Assembly: GCF_000832305.1 (NCBI RefSeq)
Contig: NZ_CP010536.1
Coordinates: forward strand, 1,054,001 to 1,118,000
Direction of reading: 5' to 3'
DNA length: 64,000 bases
Source of the DNA: Cupriavidus basilensis
GTDB lineage: Bacteria > Pseudomonadota > Gammaproteobacteria > Burkholderiales > Burkholderiaceae
Both the position numbers and the translations under genes were made by a program. A model generated the notes under the pieces. It did no database searches. It was not told where the DNA came from and saw only the letters and a list, made by a program, of their open reading frames with translations. The number at the start of each line of letters is the position of its first letter. The stretch's first letter is position 1. Below, in pieces: positions 56,046 to 63,760 of this stretch.

Positions 56046-56347
56046 CTGTGATCCCCTGGCATTGCGGCACGGCGTTCCGTCGATGGGCAGAAGTGTACAT
56101 TTTTCGCCTCGGGCGGTGGGGTGCGGGCTGCGCCGCGGCTCAAGTTTTCGGCGAAACGGCCGATGGTGTTGTGTGCGTCGGAAGGGACCAAGATCCCGCG
56201 GCGCATCAATGACATCCCCGGCTTCAAAGGCCTGCCTGCCTGGCAGGCCACGGGCACCGGGCGGCCGCGCCATGGCGCAGCGGCGGCACGGCACTGCCGA
56301 GGCCGGGATTGCGGACGACCCCGAGGACGGGGCGGAGCCGTCCGGAC
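56046..56347. other. Divergent region, bestrophin / FapA genes
   Basis: A 302-base stretch between divergent starts that must hold both promoters. I see no strong promoter match, repeat or RNA fold, and overlapping open frames are not conserved. Confidence 0.5.
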
Positions 56348-58039
56348 ATGATCCATCAATGGAACTACCGAATGGAAAACCGGGGACAAGACACAGAGGC
56401 CGGCGGCTTACGGCTTAGCCTGGACGACAGCACGCGGCAGCTGCGCGCGGCGTATGCCGCCATGCCGGGCCGCATGGCGCCGGACCGCGCCGCGCTGCAA
56501 GAGGCGCTGGCCAGGGGCGGCTGGGCGCAGGCGAAACTGGACACCGCCGCAATCGGCACCTTTCTCGCGCAATGCCAGCGCGCCACCGAGGGGACGCCCG
56601 TGGAGGCGCTGATCGGCGAGCTGACCGACGGATACTTCGATCTCAGCGTCAGCAGCGACAACCTGAGCGTGCGGCTCAACCTGCTGCCGCCGCAAGGCGG
56701 GCGCGAGGTGTCACGCGACGAGATCCGTGCCGCGCTGGCCGAGCGCGGCATCAAAGCCGAGCCGGACAGCGCGGCCCTGCGTGGCGCGGTCGAGGCGGGC
56801 CATTGCGACGGGCTCGAGATTGCCACGGGACGTGCACCGCTGCCCGGCATGCCGGCGCGCTTCGAGAGCCTGCTGGCCCCCCCAAAGCCGCTGGTGGCCG
56901 AGGACGAAAGCGGCCGCATCGACCTGCGCGACCTGGGCACGCTGTTGCTGGTGAATCCCGGCGCGCCGCTGATGCGTCGCATCCCGGCCCGCCAGGGCAG
57001 CGATGGCATCGATGTCTTCGGCAAGGTCGTGCCCGCCGTGCCGGCTGCCGATCCGCCATTCGCGGACGGCCTGACCGGCGTGGCGCAGGATCCCGCTGAT
57101 CCGGAGGTACTGGTGGCGGCGATCTCCGGCTCGCCGTCCTTGTCGGCACAGGGCGCATCGGTGAGCCCGGTGGTCGATGTGGAGGCGGTAGACATGCATT
57201 CAGGCAACGTCACCTTCGACGGCACGCTGCGCGTCAACGGGGATATCAGGACCGGCATGACCGTGCGCGTGACCGGCGACGTGATCGTCACCGGCACCAT
57301 CGAGGCTGCCCATGTGGAGGCGGGCGGCAACGTGGTGGTGAAGGGCGGCATCATCGGCAAGGCCGAGGGCACGCATCAAGGCGCGCATCAAGGCACACAA
57401 CAGGGCGCCGAGGGCGTCGCGCTGGCGCGGGTGACCTGCAAGGGTTCGCTGCATGCGCGCTTCATCGAAAGCGCCGTGGTCGAGGCCGGCACCGAGGTCA
57501 AGGTGGAAAGCGGCATCCGCCAGAGCGACGTCTGCGCCGGGCGCAGCATCATTGCGGGCAGTCCCAAGGGTGGCCAAGGCAACATCACCGGCGGGCGCTG
57601 CCGTGCGCAACTGGCGGTGCGCACCGCCACCCTTGGCGCCTCCGCGGGCACCGCCACCATCGTGCAGGTAGGTACCAATCCCTACGCCGAAGCCGAGAAG
57701 GCCGAGCTCGAGGCCCAGCGCCGCCAGCTGGAGGCGGAGCAGGCCAAGGTGCAGCAACTGGTCAGCTTCTTCGCCAAGCATCCCGAGAAAGCGGTGGGCG
57801 ACATGCGCGAGAAGGCGCGCGCCACGCTGTTCAAGCTCACCCGCGACTCGATTGCGCTCGACGCCAGGCTGGCCAAGCTTGCCGAGCAGCTGCGGCCGTC
57901 TCCCGAGGCGGTGATCGAGGTGAGCCGGCGCATCCACGGGGGGTGCAGCCTGCACATCGGGCAGAAGTCGATGAAGATTATGGAGGACAAGCCGGGCGGC
58001 CACGTCCGGCTGGTGGAGGACCGCATCGCGCTGGTCTGA
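56348..58039 (+). CDS. FapA (DUF342) domain protein
   Basis: A 563-residue cytosolic protein. The middle holds the FapA beta-helix (GNVTFDGTLRVNGDIRTGM, then VIVTGTIEAAHVEAGGNVVVKGGIIGK), interrupted by a His/Gln/Gly insertion (GTHQGAHQGTQQGAEG). The C-terminal part is a coiled coil (KAELEAQRRQLEAEQAKVQQL). FapA proteins occur near flagellar, chemotaxis or polar complexes and are poorly understood. ATG 56348 (MIHQWNYRME) is used; ATG 56372 is an alternative. It ends 290 bases before the degenerate receiver gene. Confidence 0.87.
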   Translation: MIHQWNYRMENRGQDTEAGGLRLSLDDSTRQLRAAYAAMPGRMAPDRAALQEALARGGWAQAKLDTAAIGTFLAQCQRATEGTPVEALIGELTDGYFDLSVSSDNLSVRLNLLPPQGGREVSRDEIRAALAERGIKAEPDSAALRGAVEAGHCDGLEIATGRAPLPGMPARFESLLAPPKPLVAEDESGRIDLRDLGTLLLVNPGAPLMRRIPARQGSDGIDVFGKVVPAVPAADPPFADGLTGVAQDPADPEVLVAAISGSPSLSAQGASVSPVVDVEAVDMHSGNVTFDGTLRVNGDIRTGMTVRVTGDVIVTGTIEAAHVEAGGNVVVKGGIIGKAEGTHQGAHQGTQQGAEGVALARVTCKGSLHARFIESAVVEAGTEVKVESGIRQSDVCAGRSIIAGSPKGGQGNITGGRCRAQLAVRTATLGASAGTATIVQVGTNPYAEAEKAELEAQRRQLEAEQAKVQQLVSFFAKHPEKAVGDMREKARATLFKLTRDSIALDARLAKLAEQLRPSPEAVIEVSRRIHGGCSLHIGQKSMKIMEDKPGGHVRLVEDRIALV

Positions 58040-58121
58040 GTCCCCACGCTTGCCGTCGCATGCCGGCCGCCGCGCTTTTGCGCGGCGGTTTTGCTTGTGC
58101 CGCGCGGAACAACATGCGGAA

Positions 58122-58142
58122 CACGTTACGTGACGCGTAACA
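58122..58142 (+). promoter_or_regulatory. Motif copy 1 ahead of the receiver-like gene
   Basis: A 21-base element opening CACGTTACGT and closing CGCGTAACA. It matches the minus strand of 63664-63684 at 20 of 21 positions. It ends 187 bases before ATG 58330. The core is nearly palindromic (CGTTACGTAACG in the other copy). Probable binding site of an unknown regulator. Confidence 0.6.
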
Positions 58143-58329
58143 TGCCCCGGCCCCGCCCGGGCCGCGCCGCCCGCGTCCCGCGCAGGCGGCAATCCCTTGC
58201 GCCGTAAGGCCGAGCGGCCTGCCCCGCTGTGCGCGCGAGCCCGCGTTTGCGGCTGGCACGTGCCTTGCACCGTGCCCTGTCAGGCGTCCCCGCTGGCGCC
58301 GTTCCAGAAAAAAAGCAAAAGGAGGAATC

Positions 58330-58839
58330 ATGGACATGGCACTCACCAGCCGGGCAGGCGTAGACAGCATCACCTCGCGAGGCGTCGCGCCGGGCGTGTC
58401 ATCGGCCATGTCGGCGCGGCAGATTGCCAGGCTGCCGCTGGCGTCGCATGGCGCGGCGCCGCTCAGGGCTGTGGTGATCGACGAATGCGCGCTGCTGCGC
58501 CTCGGCCTGGCCCGCATGCTGGAGAGCATGCCCGGCGTGGAGCAGGTGGATGGCGTGGATCCCGATGATCTCTCGATGCACGGGACGACGATTCGCGAGG
58601 CCGGCTTGCTGGTGTTTGGCATGCCGCAGGACGTGACCAGCGGCTGGCGCCTGCTGCGCAAGCTGCGGAGCATGCTGCCCGCCCAGCGGGTGCTGCTGCT
58701 GTCGGACAATATGTGGCTGCACATGCCGCCGCCGGAGATGGGCTACGGCATCTGCTGTTGCCTGCCCAAGACAGCAGCCCTTGTTACCCTGGAAGCCGCC
58801 ATCAGCAGCATGCTTGAGGCCGAAGTGCTGGCCGCCTGA
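58330..58839 (+). CDS. Receiver-like protein lacking the phosphoacceptor Asp
   Basis: A 169-residue protein. Residues about 45-160 align with NarL-type receivers: RAVVIDECALLRLGLARML (acidic pocket as VIDE), LLLSDN (the Ser/Thr switch) and LPKTAA (the conserved Lys). The strand that should end in Asp reads LLVFGMPQ, with Val in its place, so ordinary phosphorylation is impossible. No DNA-binding domain follows. An odd GICCCLPK triple Cys is present. AAAGGAGGAATC precedes ATG 58330. A pseudo-receiver that acts by protein contact is the likeliest reading. Confidence 0.78.
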   Translation: MDMALTSRAGVDSITSRGVAPGVSSAMSARQIARLPLASHGAAPLRAVVIDECALLRLGLARMLESMPGVEQVDGVDPDDLSMHGTTIREAGLLVFGMPQDVTSGWRLLRKLRSMLPAQRVLLLSDNMWLHMPPPEMGYGICCCLPKTAALVTLEAAISSMLEAEVLAA

Positions 58840-59050
58840 GCCGCGCTTCAATCCGTAACGGCCGCATCGGCCACGGCGGCTATTTTCTCCCGGGCCAGGG
58901 GAGCCAGGGGATTTCCGGATCGGCATGGTTGCGCGCACGCCAGGCCGCGAACAAGGAAAACCCGTTCGCCTCGACGGGCAGCGCAAAGGCGGCCATGCCA
59001 CCGACAGCTACATGCGCATCTTGCAGCACTCTCAAGTATGAACCGCGTTC

Positions 59051-59074
59051 ACATGTCTGTAAATACAGACATGT
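59051..59074. promoter_or_regulatory. 24-bp perfect palindrome, candidate operator
   Basis: Arms ACATGTCTGTA (59051-59061) and TACAGACATGT (59064-59074) are exact inverted copies separated by AA. Length and symmetry fit a dimeric or double-dimer repressor site of the TetR or MarR kind. It is 131 bases upstream of the ggt start. Confidence 0.65.
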
Positions 59075-59120
59075 AGCTATTCAGAATCGCAAATGGCAGG
59101 TCTATGTTGATCCTTCGTCA

Positions 59121-59177
59121 CAACCGCTCCCCCATCAGCAGCGGTTGCGGCGATCGACGAGGGAAGCGTCGATTTTC
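59121..59177 (+). promoter_or_regulatory. Tandem hairpins in the ggt leader (attenuator-like)
   Basis: CAACCGCT (59121-59128) pairs with AGCGGTTG (59140-59147). Six bases later ATCGACG (59153-59159) pairs with CGTCGAT (59167-59173), and TTTT then follows. The second hairpin plus T run looks like a weak intrinsic terminator 29 bases before the ggt start. Confidence 0.45.
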
Positions 59178-59205
59178 TGAAACCTCAACATAAGACAGGA
59201 AGAAC

Positions 59206-61266
59206 ATGCCACAAACTGCTCACGAAGCGGTAACTCCGCCTATGGATCCGGCCGGCACCCGCTTCACGCCGACCCGGCTCAGCGCCATCGCGCTCGCCTC
59301 CCTGGCGCTGACCCTGGGTGCCTGCGGCGGCGACGATCCCGTTGCCACCACCCCGGCTTCGACTACCCCGACGGTGGTTGCGGGCTGCGAACTGAACGGC
59401 ACCACCGGTGGCGAAGCCGTGGTGCTGCCGGGCGACCCTAATGCGCCGGAGATCGCCACCGGCTATGCGCCCAAGAGTACGGTCTACGCCAAGACCTATA
59501 TGGCGGTGACCAACAACCCGGTCTCGACCAAGGCCGCCTGCGACGTGCTGAAGAACGGCGGCACGGCGGTGGACGCCGCGGTAGCGGCGCAGATGGTGCT
59601 GAACCTGGTCGAGCCACAATCCTCCGGCATCGGCGGCGGCTCCTTCATCATGTACTACGACGCGGCCACCAGGCAGGTCACCGCCTACGACGGGCGCGAG
59701 ATGGCGCCGGCCGCCGCCGACGGCAACTATATCCAATGGAAGTCCGCCGCCGACCAGACTACGCCGGCACCTAACGCGACGCACAGCGGGCGCTCCATCG
59801 GCACGCCCGGCACGTTGCGCGTGCTGGAGCTGGCGCACGGCGAGCACGGCAAGCTGGCCTGGAAGGACTTGTTCTCTCCCGCCATCAAGCTGGCGACCGA
59901 TGGTTTCGCGATTCCGCCCCGCATGGCTGCCGCGATCGCCTCGGCGCTCAGCAATCCGGTGACGGCCCCCAGCATCAAGCGCGACGCCGAGATGGCCGGA
60001 TATTTCCTCAATGCCGACGGCACCCCGCGCGCGGTCAACACCATCATCAAGAACCCGGCGCTGGCCAATGTGTTCACCTCGGTCGCCAGCGGCGGCGCGG
60101 ATGCGTTCTACAAGAACGGCCCGATTGCCCGGGCTATCGTCGCCAAGATCCAGAATACTTATGGCGGCACCGCCACGCCGGGACTGACCACGCTGGCCGA
60201 CCTGGAGAGCTACGTCGCCAAGAAGCGCACGGCGGTTTGCACGACTTATCGCGAGTACGAGATCTGCGGCATGCCGCCGCCGTCCTCAGGCGGCATCGCG
60301 GTGGCGCAGATCATGGGTATCGTCGAGAACTACGAGATGTCGCGCTATGCGCCGTCGAACATGGACAAGAACGGCGGCCGCCCGAACGTGCTCGGCGTCC
60401 ACCTGATGGCCGAGGCAGGCAACCTGGCGTATGCCGATCGCAACAAGTATGTGGCGGATACCGACTTCATCGGCCTGCCGGGCGGCAGCTGGGAAAGCAT
60501 GCTGAACAAGCCTTACCTGCGCAAGCGGGCGGACCTGATCAGCACGGTGGGCTCCATGACGCTGCCGGTCGCCGCGGGCGACCTCGGCGCCGTGCCGCTG
60601 GCCCCGTCGGTCATCAACGAGCACGGCACCACGCACCTGTCGCTGACCGACAAGTATGGCAACGTCGTCTCGATGACCACCACCATCGAGGCGGGCCTCG
60701 GCTCGTATCACTTCACCAACGGCTTCCTGCTCAACAACCAGCTGACCGACTTCAATGCGGCACCCGCCGATGCCGGTGGCGTGCCGATCGCCAACCGCGT
60801 GCAGCCGGGCAAGCGCCCGCGCAGCTCGATGGCGCCCACGCTGGTGTTCAAGCGCAATGCCGACGGCTCGCGCGGCGACTTCTACATGACCACCGGTTCG
60901 CCGGGCGGCGCCAGCATCATCCAGTACGTAGCCAAGACCCTGGTGGGCGTGCTGGACTGGAAGATGGACGCGCAGCAGGCCGTGTCGATGATCGACTTCG
61001 GTGGCTCAAACAGCGCCACCAGCGGCATGATGGTCGGCGGCGAGCATCCCAACGTGGATGCCACCAAGCCGGCCGGCGGCCTGGCCGGCGACAACGATCC
61101 CCTGGTCAAGGGCCTGCGCGGGCTCGGTCACGTGGTCAACGTGACGGCCCAGTCGAGCGGCTTGAGCGCCATCATCCGTACCACTGTGGGCGGGTCGACG
61201 GCGCTGGTCGGCGGGGCCGATCCGCGTCGTGAAGGCGTGGTGCTGGGCGATACGTTCAAGCCATAA
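59206..61266 (+). CDS. ggt: Gamma-glutamyltransferase, lipoprotein form
   Basis: A 686-residue Ntn-hydrolase that cleaves and transfers the gamma-glutamyl group of glutathione. The N-terminus has a lipobox (LTLGAC near residue 45), so it is anchored to a membrane in the periplasm instead of being free as in E. coli. The large subunit has NGGTAVDAAVAAQMVLNLVEP, and the autocleavage Thr lies in NEHGTTHLSLTD near residue 475. The small subunit has GFLLNNQLTDF and GSPGGASIIQYV. AGGAAGAAC precedes ATG 59206. Confidence 0.93.
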   Translation: MPQTAHEAVTPPMDPAGTRFTPTRLSAIALASLALTLGACGGDDPVATTPASTTPTVVAGCELNGTTGGEAVVLPGDPNAPEIATGYAPKSTVYAKTYMAVTNNPVSTKAACDVLKNGGTAVDAAVAAQMVLNLVEPQSSGIGGGSFIMYYDAATRQVTAYDGREMAPAAADGNYIQWKSAADQTTPAPNATHSGRSIGTPGTLRVLELAHGEHGKLAWKDLFSPAIKLATDGFAIPPRMAAAIASALSNPVTAPSIKRDAEMAGYFLNADGTPRAVNTIIKNPALANVFTSVASGGADAFYKNGPIARAIVAKIQNTYGGTATPGLTTLADLESYVAKKRTAVCTTYREYEICGMPPPSSGGIAVAQIMGIVENYEMSRYAPSNMDKNGGRPNVLGVHLMAEAGNLAYADRNKYVADTDFIGLPGGSWESMLNKPYLRKRADLISTVGSMTLPVAAGDLGAVPLAPSVINEHGTTHLSLTDKYGNVVSMTTTIEAGLGSYHFTNGFLLNNQLTDFNAAPADAGGVPIANRVQPGKRPRSSMAPTLVFKRNADGSRGDFYMTTGSPGGASIIQYVAKTLVGVLDWKMDAQQAVSMIDFGGSNSATSGMMVGGEHPNVDATKPAGGLAGDNDPLVKGLRGLGHVVNVTAQSSGLSAIIRTTVGGSTALVGGADPRREGVVLGDTFKP

Positions 61267-61418
61267 GCGGGAACGGAAGTGTTTGCGGAAATTTCTCCAC
61301 ATGCATTGGGAAGTGGCTGGTAGGTTGATGCGGCTGCGCTCGCTACAGTAGCCACTTACCGCTCTCTCCCCGGGAGTGGTTTTCCCGAGAGGGCCTAATC
61401 CCTTGGCCCTCCTTCCGT

Positions 61419-61453
61419 GGCGCTGCATGCTCTCGCATGCGGCGCCTTTTTTT
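61419..61453 (+). terminator. Terminator downstream of ggt
   Basis: GGCGCTGCATGC pairs with GCATGCGGCGCC around TCTC with one mismatch, followed by seven T. It lies 150 bases after the ggt stop; the intervening bases contain no gene. Confidence 0.9.
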
Positions 61454-61514
61454 CTCGCCTTCCCTCTTACCTTCCCCCGCACCTTCCCCTGCACCTTCCC
61501 ACCACGGAATTCGC

Positions 61515-62078
61515 CTACCAGACCCGGATCTTGAGCTGCAGCGAGATGCAGCCATCCACCTTGCCCCGCATCGTCGGCACGTAGATCAGGTTCGCACCCA
61601 CGCGCCCATACTCGATGCTGATGACGGGCGCCGCCATCGGCGACCAGCCGCCGTTATTGACATCCGGATACCCGCGCACCGCGCCCGCCGTGGCGCCGAT
61701 CCGCACCGGGCCAAGATGCAGAGGCTGCCAGGTGACGCTCGCGTAGGTGGAGTGATGGCGCATGCTGTTGCGGTACTCGCCGGCCGACAAGGTGACATCC
61801 TCGGTGATGCGGACATCGGCGCCGATGCCCCAGTTGGCCGCGTTGTAGTGCGCCGTGTGATTGAAGTGGTAAGAAAAAAATCCGGCGTTCAGCCAGACCT
61901 GGGGGCTGAAGGCGGGCGCCGGCATAGCCTGCGCCGGATCTGCCGGGGTGTCGGGCGGCGTGCTGTCATCCGCGCGGGCGGTGACGGCCCACAAGGATGC
62001 GCCTAGCGCAAACACCATCAGGAGCTTGCGCGGAAAAAGGCGATACCTCGCCGCGCCAGGAACTGGATAAGCATCCAT
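61515..62078 (-). CDS. Small outer-membrane beta-barrel protein
   Basis: A 187-residue secreted protein. A signal region (KLLMVFALGASLWAVTARA) precedes a Pro/Ala linker and an amphipathic strand-rich body: FFSYHFNHTAHYNAANWGIG, then TLSAGEYRNSMRHHSTYAS. It ends in ISLQLKIRVW with a terminal aromatic, as outer-membrane barrels do. The pattern recurs in phage and proteobacterial proteins of unknown role. AAGGAAGCGGCC fixes ATG 62078. Confidence 0.8.
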   Translation of the reverse strand: MDAYPVPGAARYRLFPRKLLMVFALGASLWAVTARADDSTPPDTPADPAQAMPAPAFSPQVWLNAGFFSYHFNHTAHYNAANWGIGADVRITEDVTLSAGEYRNSMRHHSTYASVTWQPLHLGPVRIGATAGAVRGYPDVNNGGWSPMAAPVISIEYGRVGANLIYVPTMRGKVDGCISLQLKIRVW

Positions 62079-62573
62079 GGCCGCTTCCTTGTCGATTGTC
62101 TTGGCTGGGAGCTGGCTGGACGCGACGCGAATCGGCGTGCGGGCGCAGCCATCCTGCGCGAGTCCGGCGTGGCGCCGGCGGCCCTAGGTGGCGGCGATGT
62201 GCATGATGTTCCCCGGTTGCGTGGCAAGTGCGAACGCGTACCGCGTGCTGCGCGGCCGCTTCGTCATCGGTCCCGGCAGCCAATTGGAGCGGCGGGCCGG
62301 TCTTGTATTTGTCGTGTTACCAGTCTGGTGCTTCGGCGCGGCGGATTCAATCAATCGAATGCCGTAAGCCTATGGAGGGGATTGGAGGGCAAGCGGATGT
62401 CAACGTCCCGCTAAAACGGGACGTTCCGCGAGCTTGCGCCGGCAAGGCAGGAGGAGGGGTGATATGCCGCTGGCGGCTGCCAGGCGGCAGCGCCAGGGCA
62501 TGGCGCAGTCAGTCAAACATGCGTTTGACGATGCGGGCAGGCGAGTGCCGCGGCAGTGGCCGCGGCGCTTGGG
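62079..62573. other. 495-base gap with one inverted repeat
   Basis: It lies between two minus-strand genes, so it should hold the barrel gene's promoter (right of 62078) and the 3' end of the unknown gene. The only clear structure is the inverted repeat at 62402-62425. Open frames on the plus strand are antisense-type and unconvincing. Confidence 0.5.
62402..62425. repeat. 9-bp inverted repeat
   Basis: AACGTCCCG (62402-62410) pairs exactly with CGGGACGTT (62417-62425) around CTAAAA. It could be an operator or hairpin in the leader of the barrel gene. Confidence 0.6.
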
Positions 62574-63443
62574 TCATACGGCAGACGCGCTGGCGGAACC
62601 AGCCTGGCTGTGCGTCATCGCGCGCCAGGCCAGGTGCGCGGTGCCGGCGGGCGGCTCCGCGCGCATGGCTTGCGCGCGCACGTCCGGAAAATCCGATGCG
62701 TCGAGCCAGACCGACAGGAAGGCGCCCATCGCATCGAGCAGCGTGTCCGAGTTGATGCCGGTCGGCCCGCCCACCTTCGGGCAGATGACCAGGTGGGTGC
62801 CCTCGTGCGAGTACACGCGCAGCGTCTTGACCAGGTCCGCCGGCTGCAGGTGATGCTCCGAGCAGGGCACGCCCTGGAAGCCGAACGCCAGCAGGAACTC
62901 CTCTTCTTCGGCCTGCCCTGTGCAGAGAATCACCTTGGGACGCATGCGCCGGCGCTGCTCCGCGATAAAGCGGAAGCGCCCACCCTGGCGGCAGAATTCC
63001 ACATAGCGCCAGTTCGGGCTGAGGCACGGGTTGCGGCGAAAGGTCTCGATCTGCGACAGGTCCATCTGCTGCGGCTTGGGCAGAGGGTAGAGATTGATCT
63101 TGAACTCCCAGCCGAGCGGCGCGTAGAGGTACTGGTCGAAGTAGCCGCGCCAGTCCAGCCCCGGCATGGTTTCACGCAGCGTTGCCGTGCGCGTCGCGGC
63201 CATGATGCGGGCGAGGCGCTGGTGCGTTTGCCAGCGCGGCATGTCATGCCGGTGGCGCTCGCGAAATGCGCTGTCCCAGGCGGGCGGCTCATGCACGGGC
63301 GCCAGCGAGGCACCCGGCGAAGACGCAAGCAGGTGCGGCTCCTTATCGCATATCCAGACAGCCGCGCCGATGTTTCCCCCCTCCATGCCGGCGTACGAAG
63401 AGAAATACGCGTCCAACTCCTCGCTGCTGAAAACTGATGTCAT
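62574..63443 (-). CDS. Conserved-looking protein of unknown function, possible UDG-like fold
   Basis: A 289-residue soluble protein I cannot name. MEGGNIGAAVWICDKEPHL near residue 20 resembles the first motif of the uracil-DNA-glycosylase superfamily (strand, then an acidic/Pro turn). FRFIAEQRRRMRPKVILCTG and THLVICPKVGGPTGINSD occupy places where that fold has its core strands and second motif. Catalytic residues are not clear, so this is a weak structural guess. ATG 63443 follows GAGAG. It is monocistronic; motif copy 2 lies 220 bases upstream. Confidence 0.7.
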   Translation of the reverse strand: MTSVFSSEELDAYFSSYAGMEGGNIGAAVWICDKEPHLLASSPGASLAPVHEPPAWDSAFRERHRHDMPRWQTHQRLARIMAATRTATLRETMPGLDWRGYFDQYLYAPLGWEFKINLYPLPKPQQMDLSQIETFRRNPCLSPNWRYVEFCRQGGRFRFIAEQRRRMRPKVILCTGQAEEEEFLLAFGFQGVPCSEHHLQPADLVKTLRVYSHEGTHLVICPKVGGPTGINSDTLLDAMGAFLSVWLDASDFPDVRAQAMRAEPPAGTAHLAWRAMTHSQAGSASASAV

Positions 63444-63760
63444 TTGCTCTCTCATTCGTCGTGGCCCGTCGCGCGTGAATGACAAGGACTAGCGCAATCG
63501 CCGTGCCATCTGGCTGATGGCACTTGCCGACGCGGCGTGGCGGCGGCGCGAGGCCGATGCGATCAGGCTGGAAGCCGCGCCAGATAAGGGATTGCGGGCG
63601 ACTTGCCTGGAGCTGGGAAGGGGGTGGGTACCGCGCGCCGCCGCGCAGGGGATGGCGCGGCGGTGTTACGCGTTACGTAACGTGGGCGGTGTGGGGGAAC
63701 GCGGAGGGTATCTAGCCTGCTGCACGAACTGCGGGACGGGCGCCCGCGCCAGCAGGTATC
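63444..63760. other. Gap between unknown gene and ABC-F gene
   Basis: 317 bases. It holds motif copy 2 at 63664-63684 and presumably the promoter of the 63443 gene. I found no continuation of the ABC-F protein in any frame. Confidence 0.5.
63664..63684 (-). promoter_or_regulatory. Motif copy 2 ahead of the unknown gene
   Basis: Second copy of the 21-base element, opening TGTTACGCGT on the plus strand and containing the perfect palindrome CGTTACGTAACG. Read toward the gene at 63443 it has the same orientation as copy 1 toward 58330 (distance 220 versus 187 bases). Confidence 0.6.

Larger units (their letters stand above)
58840..59205. other. Gap ahead of ggt: palindrome and leader hairpins
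   Basis: A 366-base stretch. It contains a 24-base perfect palindrome at 59051-59074 and two consecutive hairpins at 59121-59177 within the probable ggt leader. No gene is supported. Confidence 0.6.
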
